A DNA stretch of 64,000 nucleotides from Kitagawia praeruptora (taxonomy: Eukaryota; Streptophyta; Magnoliopsida; Apiales; Apiaceae): NCBI GenBank assembly GCA_037693485.1, contig CM075346.1, forward strand, positions 63,917,001-63,981,000, read 5' to 3'. The notes under the pieces are model-generated. The model did not search any database. It saw only the letters and a program-made list of their open reading frames with translations, and was not told the origin of the DNA. Position numbers and translations under genes: made by a program. Of this stretch, positions 11,770 to 21,658 are shown piece by piece. Numbering within the stretch: the stretch's first letter is position 1; every line of letters begins with the position of its first letter.

Positions 11770-11951
11770 GTATTGTCAGCAGCTGCTAAAGGTATTTGTA
11801 CACCTTTGGTAGAGTTTGTATTTGATCTTATTAATACAAACAGTTTGGTTTATTCGTTTGTTCTTGTTTTATTTATTCGAGCAAAAATCAGACACGATTA
11901 TATAACTTGTATTCAACCCCCCCCCCCTTCTACAAGTTATTCGAGTTAACA
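11770..11951 (+). mobile_element. E1 truncated 5' LTR
   Basis: Only the last 182 bp of the 710-bp LTR seen at 8942-9651 are present, starting at GTATTGTCAGCAGC and ending GAGTTAACA. The U3 and TATA box are missing, so E1 can no longer start its own transcript here. Confidence 0.9.
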
Positions 11952-11953
11952 AT

Positions 11954-11965
11954 TGGTATCAGAGC
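11954..11965 (+). other. E1 primer-binding site (tRNA-iMet)
   Basis: TGGTATCAGAGC lies 2 bp after the LTR end. It is complementary to the 3' end of plant initiator methionine tRNA, the usual primer for copia reverse transcription. Confidence 0.95.
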
Positions 11966-12000
11966 AGGTTGATTTCGAATAATCATAAAGATCTGCAATC

Positions 12001-12698
12001 ATGTCTGGTTACAAGGATGGTAATACTAAGATTCATATGCTCAAGAGAAACGAATATACTCTATGGGAAGTAAAGATGTTGCATCATCTGGAAGCAACAG
12101 ATCCCGATTATCTTTACATGATCAGAGATGGACCATTTATCTCAACTAAGGTTGTTGGACAAGCAACTGTTGATGGTGAGGTTGTTCCAGAACATACAGC
12201 AGAGAAGCCTAAATTTAAATGGACAGATAAGGAAAAGGAAAACGTTCTTAAAGATGCTAAAGTGAGAAACATATTATTCAACAGTCTTGATTCTGTTCTC
12301 ACTAACTATGTTCTCTCTTGTAAGACTGCTAAGGATATATGGGATAATCTTAAGGTTCGCTGTGAAGGAACTAAGCCTGTCAGGAAGAATATGAGGACAT
12401 TACTTATACAACAGTATGAGTACTTTGAATCCAAGTCTGGTGAGTCACTTACGGATACCTTTGATAGGTTTACAAAACTCATCAATGAGATGGCCATGCA
12501 TGGTAAATATTATGACTTGGAGGATATGAATACTAAGTTCATGAAAGCCTTGCCTGATTTCTACAATGAGAAGATATCTGCAATTGAGGAAGCTAATGAT
12601 CTGGATGAGATATCATTAGAGGTAGTGTATGGAAAACTGAGGGCTTATGAACTTGACAAGCAACAGAAGAAGAGCAGGAGTGAAGGAAAGATGAAAAT
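12001..12698 (+). pseudogene. E1 Gag, N-terminal part (interrupted by E2)
   Basis: Starts with ATG 36 bp after the PBS. The roughly 230 residues include YTLWEVKMLHHLEA near the start and TKPVRKNMRTLLIQQYEYF, typical of the plant copia Gag capsid region (retrotransposon gag UBN2 type). Capsid forms the virus-like particle that holds the genomic RNA. The frame is open until E2 begins at 12699; the last codons before the original stop at 12735 are LTR sequence. The coding sequence resumes at about 46645 with TIALTAQSNSK. The flanks of E2 (AAAAT and ACAAC) are an imperfect 5-bp duplication. Confidence 0.9.
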
Positions 12699-13985
12699 TG
12701 TTAGTCACAGAGGCATGCCTGTTTACATCAAATAACAAGCCTAATTGTTTGTAATTCTTTGCATTACTTACATGACCTCTTAACTGAAGGAACCTCTAGT
12801 TGTAGAGTCTTTACTTGTTCTGTACTTGTAATAGGCACCAAATCCTAGTTGTGTAACTGTACTTATATAGTCAAGAATAATGCTTGAAAGAAGTTCCAAG
12901 GTTCATGCCTCAAGAAAGAAGATAAAGACTGTCAAATAATCACAGTTGGGATTTGAAGAAAGTGAAGAATTTGCCTAAGTACCGATTCGAGAAGTACATT
13001 TGTCTATTCGAGAAGTCTAGCATTCGAGAAGTCAGGGATTCGATATCTCAAGACACTATTCGATATCTCTGAATACACTGTTCGATATCTCATTCGATAT
13101 CTCAGAGATTTGATATGTCTACTAATCTATTCGAGAACTCAAGAAGTCAACAAGTCAAAGTGGTATTCGAGTTCTCAAAGAGTCAACAAGTCAAAGTTCC
13201 ATTCGATATCTCAAGGACTCAGAAAGCTATTCAAGATCTCAGGGATTCGACAACACAATGCTCTATTCGAGAACTCAGGGATTCCCAGAGAAAAGAGCTA
13301 TTCGAGAAGTGGTTCGATATGTCAATATAACAGTGTTGGAGAACTCAGAGTTATCGATCAAGTCAATTCTAGTTCTCGAATCACTTACTTAGTCACTTCT
13401 CGAATACATTCTTGGAGACAAAATACTGAAGAAATTGTACAAGTCTGAAACCTGCAACAAGCCAATGCACTTTATGGACCACAATCTATAACGTGCTCTG
13501 GAAAGCCTTCAAAGAAGCTTGGAGAGATATAGAAGAGACAAAGGGCTAAAGAAGTGGATCTGAACAGGCTTTGCAAAGTCAAATCTGTAACCGTTTGGAC
13601 TCTTACTCAAAAAGGATAGACAGACTAGAAAGTAATTTGTTTAGCTACCTTATTTGTAGTAAGTAGGTTGTATCCATGTTCTATAAGGATACAGCCTCAC
13701 TTCCTTAGCAATCAACTTTGTGAGTCAAGTTTTTCATATTCATTGTAAGCTATATCTCTCTGAGAAAAACGAAGCTGAAAATACTATCATTTGTATTCAC
13801 AGATTGTAGCAACCTTTATCTAATAATACATTAGATTAAAGTAATATTATGACTTGTGTTGTTCTTTATCCGCACCTACATCTTTGCACACACAAACACT
13901 TATCTGCTACACAAACTCAACCAAGGAAAGTTCAAGAATCCATTCACCCCCCCTGTGTATTCTTTTACTGTATCTATACTCAACA
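12699..13985 (+). mobile_element. E2 5' LTR
   Basis: A 1287-bp LTR. Its central part (12986-13404) is packed with TTCGAGAA, TTCTCGAA and TTCGATATC motifs. TATA-like sequences lie at about 12863 (TTATATAG) and 13681 (CTATAAGG). A C-rich tract lies near the 3' end, as in E1. Compared with the 3' LTR it has an 11-bp insertion and many C/T or G/A differences. Confidence 0.93.
12986..13404 (+). promoter_or_regulatory. Cluster of TTCnnGAA palindromes (heat-shock-element-like)
   Basis: Eight exact copies of TTCGAGAA or TTCTCGAA start at 12986, 13007, 13023, 13130, 13266, 13301, 13373 and 13397, with several TTCGATATC relatives between them. TTCnnGAA is the core of plant heat-shock elements bound by HSF factors. 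The cluster lies upstream of the CTATAAGG candidate TATA box at 13681. The motif count is seen directly; HSF binding is an inference, and the array could equally be a simple repeat expansion. Confidence 0.5.
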
Positions 13986-13987
13986 AG

Positions 13988-13999
13988 TGGTATCAGAGC
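13988..13999 (+). other. E2 primer-binding site (tRNA-iMet)
   Basis: TGGTATCAGAGC lies 2 bp after the 5' LTR end, identical to the E1 site. The gag ATG follows 31 bp later. Confidence 0.95.
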
Positions 14000-14030
14000 G
14001 GGCTGTTTATTCAAAAACAGAAAAACGATC

Positions 14031-15329
14031 ATGAGTTCAAATACACCAAAGACTACAGGAACGGTGAAAGTCCCTAAGTTTGACAAAGAGAATTACAACC
14101 TCTGGAAGATCAAGATGCAGTTGTTCATCAAAGCATCTCATCATTTGTATCCTGAGATTCTCAAGAATGGTCCATTTGTTCCCCAACATGAGATTCCTGA
14201 AAAGACTGTTGGAACCACTACTATTCCAAGATCTTATGTGGCTAAGGATCCATCCAAATGGACAGAATCAGAAAAGGACATGGTTGCCCTTGACAGTCAC
14301 CTCATGTTGCTGATTATAGATTCCATGGACATGTCAATGTTTGCAAACATTGCTTCATGTACCACTGCCAAAGAAATGTGGGATCACATTGAGATGTTAT
14401 GTGAAGGAACTGATGAGGTCAGAGAGAACAAGAAACAGATACTAGTCGCACAGTATGAAGCTTTCATGGCACAGCCCAAGGAAAGCATCGTTGAGATGTT
14501 TGAGAGATTTCACAAGCTAGTTACTGAGTTGTAGATGAATGGCAAGGTTTACAGCACCAAGGAATTGAACATGAAGTTTCTGTTATCTTCACCAAATCAT
14601 CTAGAGCAAAGGGTCATTTCTCTAAGGGAAAGAGATTTGAACAAAGTTACATATGATGTGCTTTATGGGGTTTTAAAAACTCATGAGCTTGAGTTGCTTC
14701 AGAAAAGGGTTATCCAAGCCAACCAAGGCAGAATGATAAACACATCATGTGCCTTGATTGTCAACAAAATTGTTCAAGACCTAGAAGCATCTACAAGCCA
14801 ATTAAGGATAGAGGAGGTAGTAGAAGATGAAGAAACTGAAGCTGAGGTAAGTGAACCTGTTGAGGAGAAGGAGGAAGATGAGTTCTATACTCTTGAAGAA
14901 CTAGATGGGATGGAAAACACTTCATATGCTTTCATGGCCAGAAAATTTCCAAACATCAGATTTAAGAGGAATCAACCCTTCAAATCCAAAACCCAAAACC
15001 ATTCATTCAACAGGAGCAAGGCACCTGTGAAACCAAACAAGAATAAGTTCAAAACCAGCCATGTGGATAGGTCATCTGTAAGGTGTTATAGATGCAATGA
15101 CCTAGGGCATTTTGCCAGTGAATGCAAGAAGCCTAAAAAGAAGGATAGAGATTATCTTGAGCTCGAAGCTAAGTATGAGGCCCTTCTGAAAAAGCAGACA
15201 CAAGGTAAGGCCTACATAGCTGAAGGGAATTGTTGGGATGATTCTGACAGTGATGGAGAGGAACAAGAATTCTGCAATAATGCCTTGATGGCCAATTCCA
15301 AGGATGACACATCTCCATCAGATCCTTAG
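14031..15329 (+). pseudogene. E2 Gag, capsid and first zinc knuckle
   Basis: The start ATG at 14031 is the first after the PBS and opens the frame homologous to E1 Gag (KVPKFDKENYNLWKIKM). The capsid-type region is followed by an acidic linker (EVVEDEETEAEVSEP) and a CCHC nucleocapsid knuckle, CYRCNDLGHFASEC, near residue 350. Two in-frame TAG codons break it, at 14532-14534 and 15327-15329. No frameshift was found, and the same frame continues to 16532. Both stops could have arisen from CAG or TGG. The protein would package E2 RNA in virus-like particles if the stops were absent. Confidence 0.88.
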
Positions 15330-16532
15330 GTACCATCTCTCACTACTATAGACATGTCTGTTTCTGAGTATAAATGCATGATTGAACAACTATCTGTTGA
15401 GATGTTTAACATTCATACTAGTATGACTGCTGCTAATGAAGAGATTACTAAACTGTCTCCTAGAAATGAAATGTTAATCAAAAAGAATGAGGAACTTGAG
15501 CTAACTGCTATGCAAGTAGAAAACCTTAAGAAAGAAGTTGAATATCTGCAGAATAAGGTTTTGTGTGCTACTCAGGTTGAAAAAGCTCTTAGGGATGAAT
15601 TAGCTGAAAATGAATTCAAACTGAAAACTTTCAAGAAATCATCTGGTCTAGTGCAATCCTACTGTGAGAAAATTGAAGCTAATGCCAAGGCTGCTATCGG
15701 ACTTGATTATGGCACTCTTAAACAGAGAAAAGGCTATGCTGTCATTGAAGATGACACAATTGTCCAAGAGGAAGTGCCTCACATTTTGAAAAAGACTAAA
15801 AATCCAATTTTTAAGGAATCAACATTTGAAATTGATGAGGATGCCTTACTCATCAAGCAAATGTTGAATGATGAGGATGAGGCACAATCCAATGAACAAC
15901 AAGCATCTTCCAAGAATGAGAGTGTCAAGTCAAAAGCCAAGGAGCCAGTAGGTGATAGGTCAAGACCTAAGAAGTTTGTTAAGTTTGTTCCAGCTGGGAA
16001 GAGTGAATCAGAGAGGAAAGTGACTAAGAAGAAACAGAACAGAAATGGCAAGTTAGGGATTAATAAAGATAACAACTATGCTTATGTGCCTAATGCCCCT
16101 AGGAAAACTTGTCAGAACTGTTTCAGTACCAATCATTTAACTCATGCATGCAAGAAACCTGTTGGTAGTGTGCCCAAACCTTTCTATGATTGCTCTGTGC
16201 CTCTAAGACATAGAGATACTCCATTTTGTGATAAATTTGACTGTATGCCATGCAATATGAATGTTATGACTAGTTGTTTCAATTTGAGAAGGCAGTTTAT
16301 TGATGGTTGTATCAGTCACAATTCTCACACACACTACACCAGGTCAAAGTCTTCGAGTCCTCCTAAAGCTAGGAAGGTACCTCTATCACCTAAGTCTGAA
16401 ACCTCAGGTTCTAAGACTTCTAACATTGACAAGAAGACTAACACCAAGAAAGTTGATAATCACGTTGTTTATGATAAACCTGTTTTTAAGTCACATGGAC
16501 CCAAACTTGTTTGGGTACCAAAGGAGAAGTAA
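15330..16532 (+). pseudogene. E2 Gag C-terminal extension with coiled coil and second CCHC
   Basis: Same frame as the upstream Gag, separated only by the TAG at 15327. A coiled coil-like heptad region (KNEELELTAMQVENLKKEVE) occupies the first third, followed by a lysine-rich linker and a second CCHC knuckle, CQNCFSTNHLTHAC. The tail ends KLVWVPKEK and TAA at 16530-16532. With the upstream half, Gag spans about 834 codons, far longer than the 300-450 usual for Ale or Tork copia Gag, but in line with SIRE-type elements. The role of the extension is unknown. Confidence 0.8.
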
Positions 16533-16539
16533 TACCTTT

Positions 16540-16988
16540 GTGTTTGCAGGCAAAGAAAGTGAAAAGAAGGTCATGTGGATTTTGGACAGTGGATGCTCAA
16601 ATCATATGACTGGTGATATGGCCCTGCTATCATAGTATGAGGAAAAGGCTGGCCCAATGGTTGCTTTTGGAGATGACAGCATGGGTAACACATTGGGATA
16701 TGGCAAGTTGAAAGTTGGAAATGTCATCATTGAAGATGTAGCACTAGTCAAGGGACTCAAGCATAATCTGCTAAGTGTTGGTCAGTTTACTGATAGAGGA
16801 TTCAAGGTGGATTTTGACAAAGATGATTGTTTGATCACCCACAAGAAGACTGGTGATTTTGCTCTATCTGGAGTAAGAAAAGGAAGCCTGTTTGTAGCCA
16901 ATATGGATTTTGCAAACAAGGACAAAATTTGTTGCTTTTTACTCAAAAGTATCAAATGAAGACTGTTGGCTATGGCACAAGAAACTAT
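16540..16988 (+). pseudogene. E2 protease and start of integrase (interrupted by E5)
   Basis: The aspartic protease motif is MWILDSGCSNHMTGD (copia proteases use D-S/T-G), followed by GNVIIEDVALVKGLKHNLLS. This frame is shifted relative to gag. A TAG at 16633-16635 and a one-base shift near 16945 break it. The segment ends in the GAG-pre-integrase stretch at LWHKKL, where E5 is inserted. The same reading resumes at 32106 with NLNFK. Directly before the protease lies TTTGTGTTTGCAG, resembling a splice acceptor. Confidence 0.88.
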
Positions 16989-17144
16989 TGGAGGGTTTCG
17001 GGGCATAAACGCAGCGAAAAACAGTCGTAAAAACAATAAAAATCCGAAACCCTAATTATAGGATCCATGTATAAGACATGCTGATTATGGTGAATAGAAT
17101 CAGTACCTTTACGAAGCTTTACGAATTCGGTTGACAGATGGAGA

Positions 17145-18595
17145 TGTTAGTAGTATTTTTGTGTGTTCGTTCTCAGGGAAGGACTGAATGTAATATCAAA
17201 GTTCAGGTTTCTTATCTCTTTACGTCTAGAAGTGAATGAGAAGAATTTTGGGTTTTTGAATTAACTAAATTAAACTAAACTAAATTAAACTAATTATCAA
17301 TCGAGAATAAAATATATGAGGAAAACAATCCAAGAACTGGGGTTCTTCACTTGGTTTCAATGCACATTCAATATCTATGTGATGTCTACGTTCTTACTCT
17401 GCTGAAAATAATTCTTCTAAGGTTATAATGTTCTCTTCCAAGATACAATATAATGTCTACAACTATACCCTAATTGTCACTTCCGTGATGCAATCAAAGA
17501 CAATCATAAACTATTAAGCTCCAAGAATTATAAGTCTCACAACTCTCCTATTAATCTCCCAATCAAATATTCGAGTTATGTCTGTTAAATCATGTACTAA
17601 AATTGCAACTCCTCTTCCAAGTTATTACAATCCCTAAAATCCAATCAAAGGTTCATGACTCCCCTAATTGTGTTAAGCTCTCAATAACAGATCAGCTAAG
17701 CAAGAAAATCACAGATAATTAAACACACATGAATACCAAGGAATACTACCCGATCCTCAGATTAGAGAATTAGTTACGCATATTTAATAAAGAAAACATA
17801 ATAATAATAATAATAATGAATGAAAACATAATATTGAAGAAAGAATTGAAGAACGAAAGTACCTTGATACGATTAAAAGCTATGAATTGTTCTCTATGGA
17901 TTGTTCTATGAATTGTTATGATTTACAATGGTAGGATGTGTTTAAATAGGCTCTAGAAATCTTGCCCAGCAAGAAAATACCAAAACAGAATTATAATAGA
18001 ATTTCTGCAAAATACGTTTCCTAAACTGATTCTGTTTTTAAGGAAAATTCGTAGCTGACTTTTCTTCAGATATTCTGGAACGTTCCAATCGTAATTGGAC
18101 CTCTGGACCACTTTAGAATGATAGAGAATCTCGTTATCTTCGCGTGGACTGCTTACGGGCCTCAAACGGAGTTGTAGAACTCAAGATATGGCCAAAATAG
18201 TAAAAACTGTAATTTTTCAGCACCGCGCGCGTGCAACCTGCGCCCAACAGTCTGTTCTTCGCGCAGATTGCTCCTACCCGGCGCAATTTGCTCGTGGGAA
18301 TCCTATCCCAAGTTGTAGAAAATCTCCCAGGCTTCGCGTGGGCAGTAAGATCGCTGAAAACGGACTTCTAGAACTCCAGATATGACCAAAACAGTATAAG
18401 CTGCGCAGCCTTCCCGGAAAATCCGAATTTTAATCAATTAATTCTCCAAAAACGATAGAAGCATCAACTTTAATCAACATTCTCGTAAATCTGCACAACT
18501 AAGCAAAACACATCAAAACTACAACAACTTGAGTCCAAAATAATCAATTTAAGCTGAACGGAGGCATTCCAAGTGGATATAAAATCCACTTATCA
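17145..18595 (-). mobile_element. E4 left (3') LTR
   Basis: This 1451-bp copy is slightly longer than the right LTR because of an extra ACTAAATTAAACTAA block and two more AAT units. It holds a GC-rich patch (18220-18370) with GCGCGC-type motifs that is unusual against the AT-rich background. Small ORFs here recur in both LTRs and are not credible genes. Confidence 0.9.
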
Positions 18596-18607
18596 AACCC
18601 CCAAACT
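18596..18607 (-). other. E4 polypurine tract
   Basis: On the minus strand TTTAAGTTTGGGGGTT lies directly before the 3' LTR terminus TGATAAG. This is the expected primer site for plus-strand DNA synthesis. Confidence 0.8.
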
Positions 18608-20460
18608 TAAACTGATGCTTGTCCTCAAGCATAAACAATTACAACTAACTAACTAACTAGTACCACTTCCGTAGGTGATCACGGTTGCATTTGGCATATT
18701 CAACAAGCCCTTTAAACCCCTAGGCAGCCCTAGTGGACGAGTAAGGTCTCGTGAGGGCCTATAGCGAATGTACCCACAAAATCCATTTACCTAATGCAAT
18801 GCAATGCATGAATGCAACTAATATGCAAATGCAATTAATCTAGCCTACCATACCTTCAAATCCTCTCATGCCATATCAACTTAAGAATCAAAGTAAATAC
18901 GCAATGTCTTGGTGTCGAAAGTGCAAGTATTCACATAGTCTACTCAATGAACATGCATAAGTTCTCACAAGCCCATGTCAAGTGTAAGAATAAGTTAGTA
19001 AACATGCTAAGCCTACAAGAGCACATCTTTGAGACAAAACTCGGGATCTCATACGCAAAAATAAGCAAACACTCACAATCCACTCACAAAAGAATATTCA
19101 CTCAAGAACAAGGGTAAGTGTATCACTCAATTCCAACAAAATCATAAACATGCTTGACATTTGGTATCAATCTAACTCTTAACACAACATACATCAATGA
19201 TGATAATCAAAAGGTCTTTAATTGGGTTGTAACGTGGGCTAGGGACAAGGTATGTCAAATAAGCCAAAACAGGTGAAGTGTCAAAAGCTAGTAAGCACCA
19301 TAATAAATCATACACAACACTCTATTTTCCCCCCACATAAATTTTACTAAGAACACTCGACTAGTCGACTAAAGTAGGATCACAACAAACACAAACATGC
19401 TCTCATAATATTTTTTTCTTTTTTTTTCTCTCTTTTTTTTTTCTTTTTTTTTTTCCTTTTTTTTCTTTTTTTTTCCTTTTTTTTCTTTTTTTTTTCGAGA
19501 GCTAAATAAAACAATAATATAAATAATAACAATGATCCCCCAATTTATTACATATGCCGACTATCAAGTAAACAACCAAACCCAATCTCAATATTTTCCC
19601 CAAAAGTATGACCAACAATAAACCCCTCCTTGCACACCTTATTACTCCCTTAAGCACTTTACTAGCCTTTGACAATGTGGGTTCAAATTAATGTAAGGCC
19701 AATACAAGAAAAAGATCTAGGCAAGTAATGTGGTATGTCACCGAAAAATAGGATTAAGCTCAACGGGTAACTAATTGATCATTTTAATATGGTGTGGTAA
19801 TATGGGAAAATATGCGGTTATTCCTAAATGCCTTTATCATTTTAATCGTCAAATAATGTCATGTGTTTCAAGAAAGACCTCAAACAACTGCTAGCAATGC
19901 AAACAATCCGTGGACACTCAAGCAAACGAATAAATTGCAAATATGCAATAAGGCTCAAAAACTCACTTGGTGGAAAAACATACTCAATCCCAAGCAAAAA
20001 TCTCTCTAACGCACCAACTTGTATTCAAAGCATGCAAACTAAATCATCTTGCACATATTCATGTCCTTCTAATCACTTACAACATTCAATAAGTCTACTA
20101 GCTTCAACTTACTAGTGTATGTGTGTGCACAAGAACAAAGCATATCACTTCTCAATCAAAAGCGTCAACAGCACAAAATTCCTATCAAACATGGGTGCAA
20201 ATGCAAACTATTATGAACTCACATGATATACGAACATAAAAACAGAATGTCCTATATGAAACAAACGTAGATAACACGAACATACATGCATAATTACTAT
20301 TACTAATATGCAAAACATGAAATCCTACATGAACAAATAATACAACAACAACTACTAATCCCTCAAACCACCCCCAAACTTAAAATATTCAATGTCCGCA
20401 TTGAATGGAAGTAAATACAAGGAATAATAGAAAACATACCTAAATAAAATTGCCGAAAAG
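18608..20460 (-). other. E4 non-coding interior with long polypyrimidine tract
   Basis: About 1.85 kb between the E4 ORF and the PPT (downstream of the ORF on the minus strand). No gene is recognisable. A nearly pure T/C run of about 85 bp at 19411-19496 is an A/G purine tract in the element's RNA. The rest is AT-rich with dispersed CAAGC/CACTC words. Confidence 0.7.
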
Positions 20461-20510
20461 CGTGGGTTGCCTCCCACGAAGCGCTTCTTTAACGTCAATA
20501 GCTTGACGTT
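20461..20510 (-). other. E4: three consecutive palindromes after the ORF
   Basis: CGTGGG-TTGCCT-CCCACG (20461-20478), GAAGCGCTTC (20478-20487) and AACGTCA-ATAGCT-TGACGTT (20491-20510) are three perfect inverted repeats in 50 bp. They lie 17 bp beyond the stop codon of the minus-strand ORF. They could fold as three stem-loops in the RNA. The function is unknown; an RNA packaging, stability or 3'-processing role is only a guess. Confidence 0.75.
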
Positions 20511-20527
20511 ACTTCTACCTGGAAACT

Positions 20528-21481
20528 TCAATGAGGAGAAAAAACAAACAGATGCACATATCTACGAATTTCTAATATAAGTTTATTGTTCAAATAAACC
20601 TTAGATTCATTGAAAGGTACGAAAACTTTCAAGAACCTATCATGCTCAAGAGACTTGGAAACATCAAAATAGCTAGAAAAGTCGTCAGAATAATCATTAT
20701 AAGTACGACTCATATACTCCTCCCAAATCGGATCCTTATACTCTAAAGCAAGATTTTCAATTTTATCAATCTTAACTTCCTTCTCTTCTATAATTGGACA
20801 CTCATCAATTTTAATCTCGTCTACCAATGTATTAAGCTCAAAATTTTCTAGATTTGGTAGAATTTCAATTGCATCCAAATTATCATTAATGCGCATGGGA
20901 CAATTATCAACTACACAAGTAGACTCATCAGACACAACATTATCATCAATTGCTAAACAAGAATCATGGCATAGAGGAAAATTTACACAAGGGGGAGTTC
21001 TATAACATCCTTCATACCACACTGCTCGAACTTCCCAAATAAAATTATTTAGTTTAGCATTCTCCTCGTACCAAGCTATTGAACCACATGGAATATCATT
21101 GTCACTAGCAATCTCTAAAGTTGGTTCATCAAAAACTCTCAAAGAAAGTAAGGGAGGATTAGACTGAGTTCCTTGAATCATTTTATTGAGTGTAATCTCC
21201 CAATCAGCAGGTAAAGAAGGATTAGACTGAGTTAAACTCGTATCAACATCATTACACATATATGGATAAAGATCAGCATGATATTGATTTTCAAACGAAT
21301 ACGAATAATCATTGCTAGGGGCATATGGAGCATAAAATGAGTTCTCAGAATAGAACGAATTCACCTGATATGCATTACAATCCTCATAAGAATTGAATTG
21401 TGGGTAAGGATTGAAGTCTTGATATTGTTCCTGACTGTTGTAGAAATTCTGAGCATTGTTCCAACCAAAGTTGTACTCCAT
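20528..21481 (-). CDS. E4 ORF, tyrosine/asparagine-rich protein of unknown function
   Basis: An intact 317-residue ORF begins about 155 bp after the PBS and is the only gene of E4. The first 90 residues are unusually rich in Tyr, Asn, Ser, Phe and Gln (for example NFYNSQEQYQDFNPYPQF), a composition like prion-like low-complexity domains. The remainder is acidic, with several Cys (RTPPCVNFPLCHDSC) and a C-terminal DDFSSYFDVSKSLEHDRF region. No catalytic motif, zinc knuckle or membrane segment is seen. It does not resemble standard Gag, although a particle or RNA-binding role would fit its place in the element. The open frame in an otherwise non-coding element suggests selection or youth. Confidence 0.7.
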   Translation of the reverse strand: MEYNFGWNNAQNFYNSQEQYQDFNPYPQFNSYEDCNAYQVNSFYSENSFYAPYAPSNDYSYSFENQYHADLYPYMCNDVDTSLTQSNPSLPADWEITLNKMIQGTQSNPPLLSLRVFDEPTLEIASDNDIPCGSIAWYEENAKLNNFIWEVRAVWYEGCYRTPPCVNFPLCHDSCLAIDDNVVSDESTCVVDNCPMRINDNLDAIEILPNLENFELNTLVDEIKIDECPIIEEKEVKIDKIENLALEYKDPIWEEYMSRTYNDYSDDFSSYFDVSKSLEHDRFLKVFVPFNESKVYLNNKLILEIRRYVHLFVFSPH

Positions 21482-21637
21482 CTAGTCTCTCTCCTCAAAA
21501 CCTGTTTAAGTTGTCTACCTCAAAGAACCTGTAGACACTCCAAAGAAAGAAATACAAAAAGAAAGAAAAGAAAAATATATACAAAGATAAAATCTAAACA
21601 ATAAGAAACAATTAACCTAAACTCAACTATACTGCCT

Positions 21638-21655
21638 TCCCCGGCAGCGGCGCCA
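21638..21655 (-). other. E4 primer-binding site
   Basis: TGGCGCCGCTGCCGGGGA on the minus strand, 3 bp from the right LTR. It is close to the TGGCGCCGTTGCCGGGGA site common in plant Athila/Tat-type gypsy elements, usually attributed to tRNA-Asp. Confidence 0.8.
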
Positions 21656-21658
21656 ATT

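Noticed and set aside
11954..11965. TGGTATCAGAGC as a possible tRNA gene piece (also 13988 and 30521)
   Set aside because: It is the primer-binding site of copia elements; no cloverleaf flanks it.
12735..13448. ORFs in the E2 LTR at 13110-13448 (and 45772-46074)
   Set aside because: Translations of the TTCGAGAA motif array rather than proteins; frames differ between the two LTRs.
15779..16075. Antisense ORFs inside gag and pol (also 26128-26445, 46665-46874, 47487-47747 and 49995-50240)
   Set aside because: Shadows of the sense reading frames; no promoter, leader or start context like the one at 52142-52509.
18188..18385. 65-residue ORF repeated at 22635-22880
   Set aside because: Repeated because it lies in both E4 LTRs; no domain.
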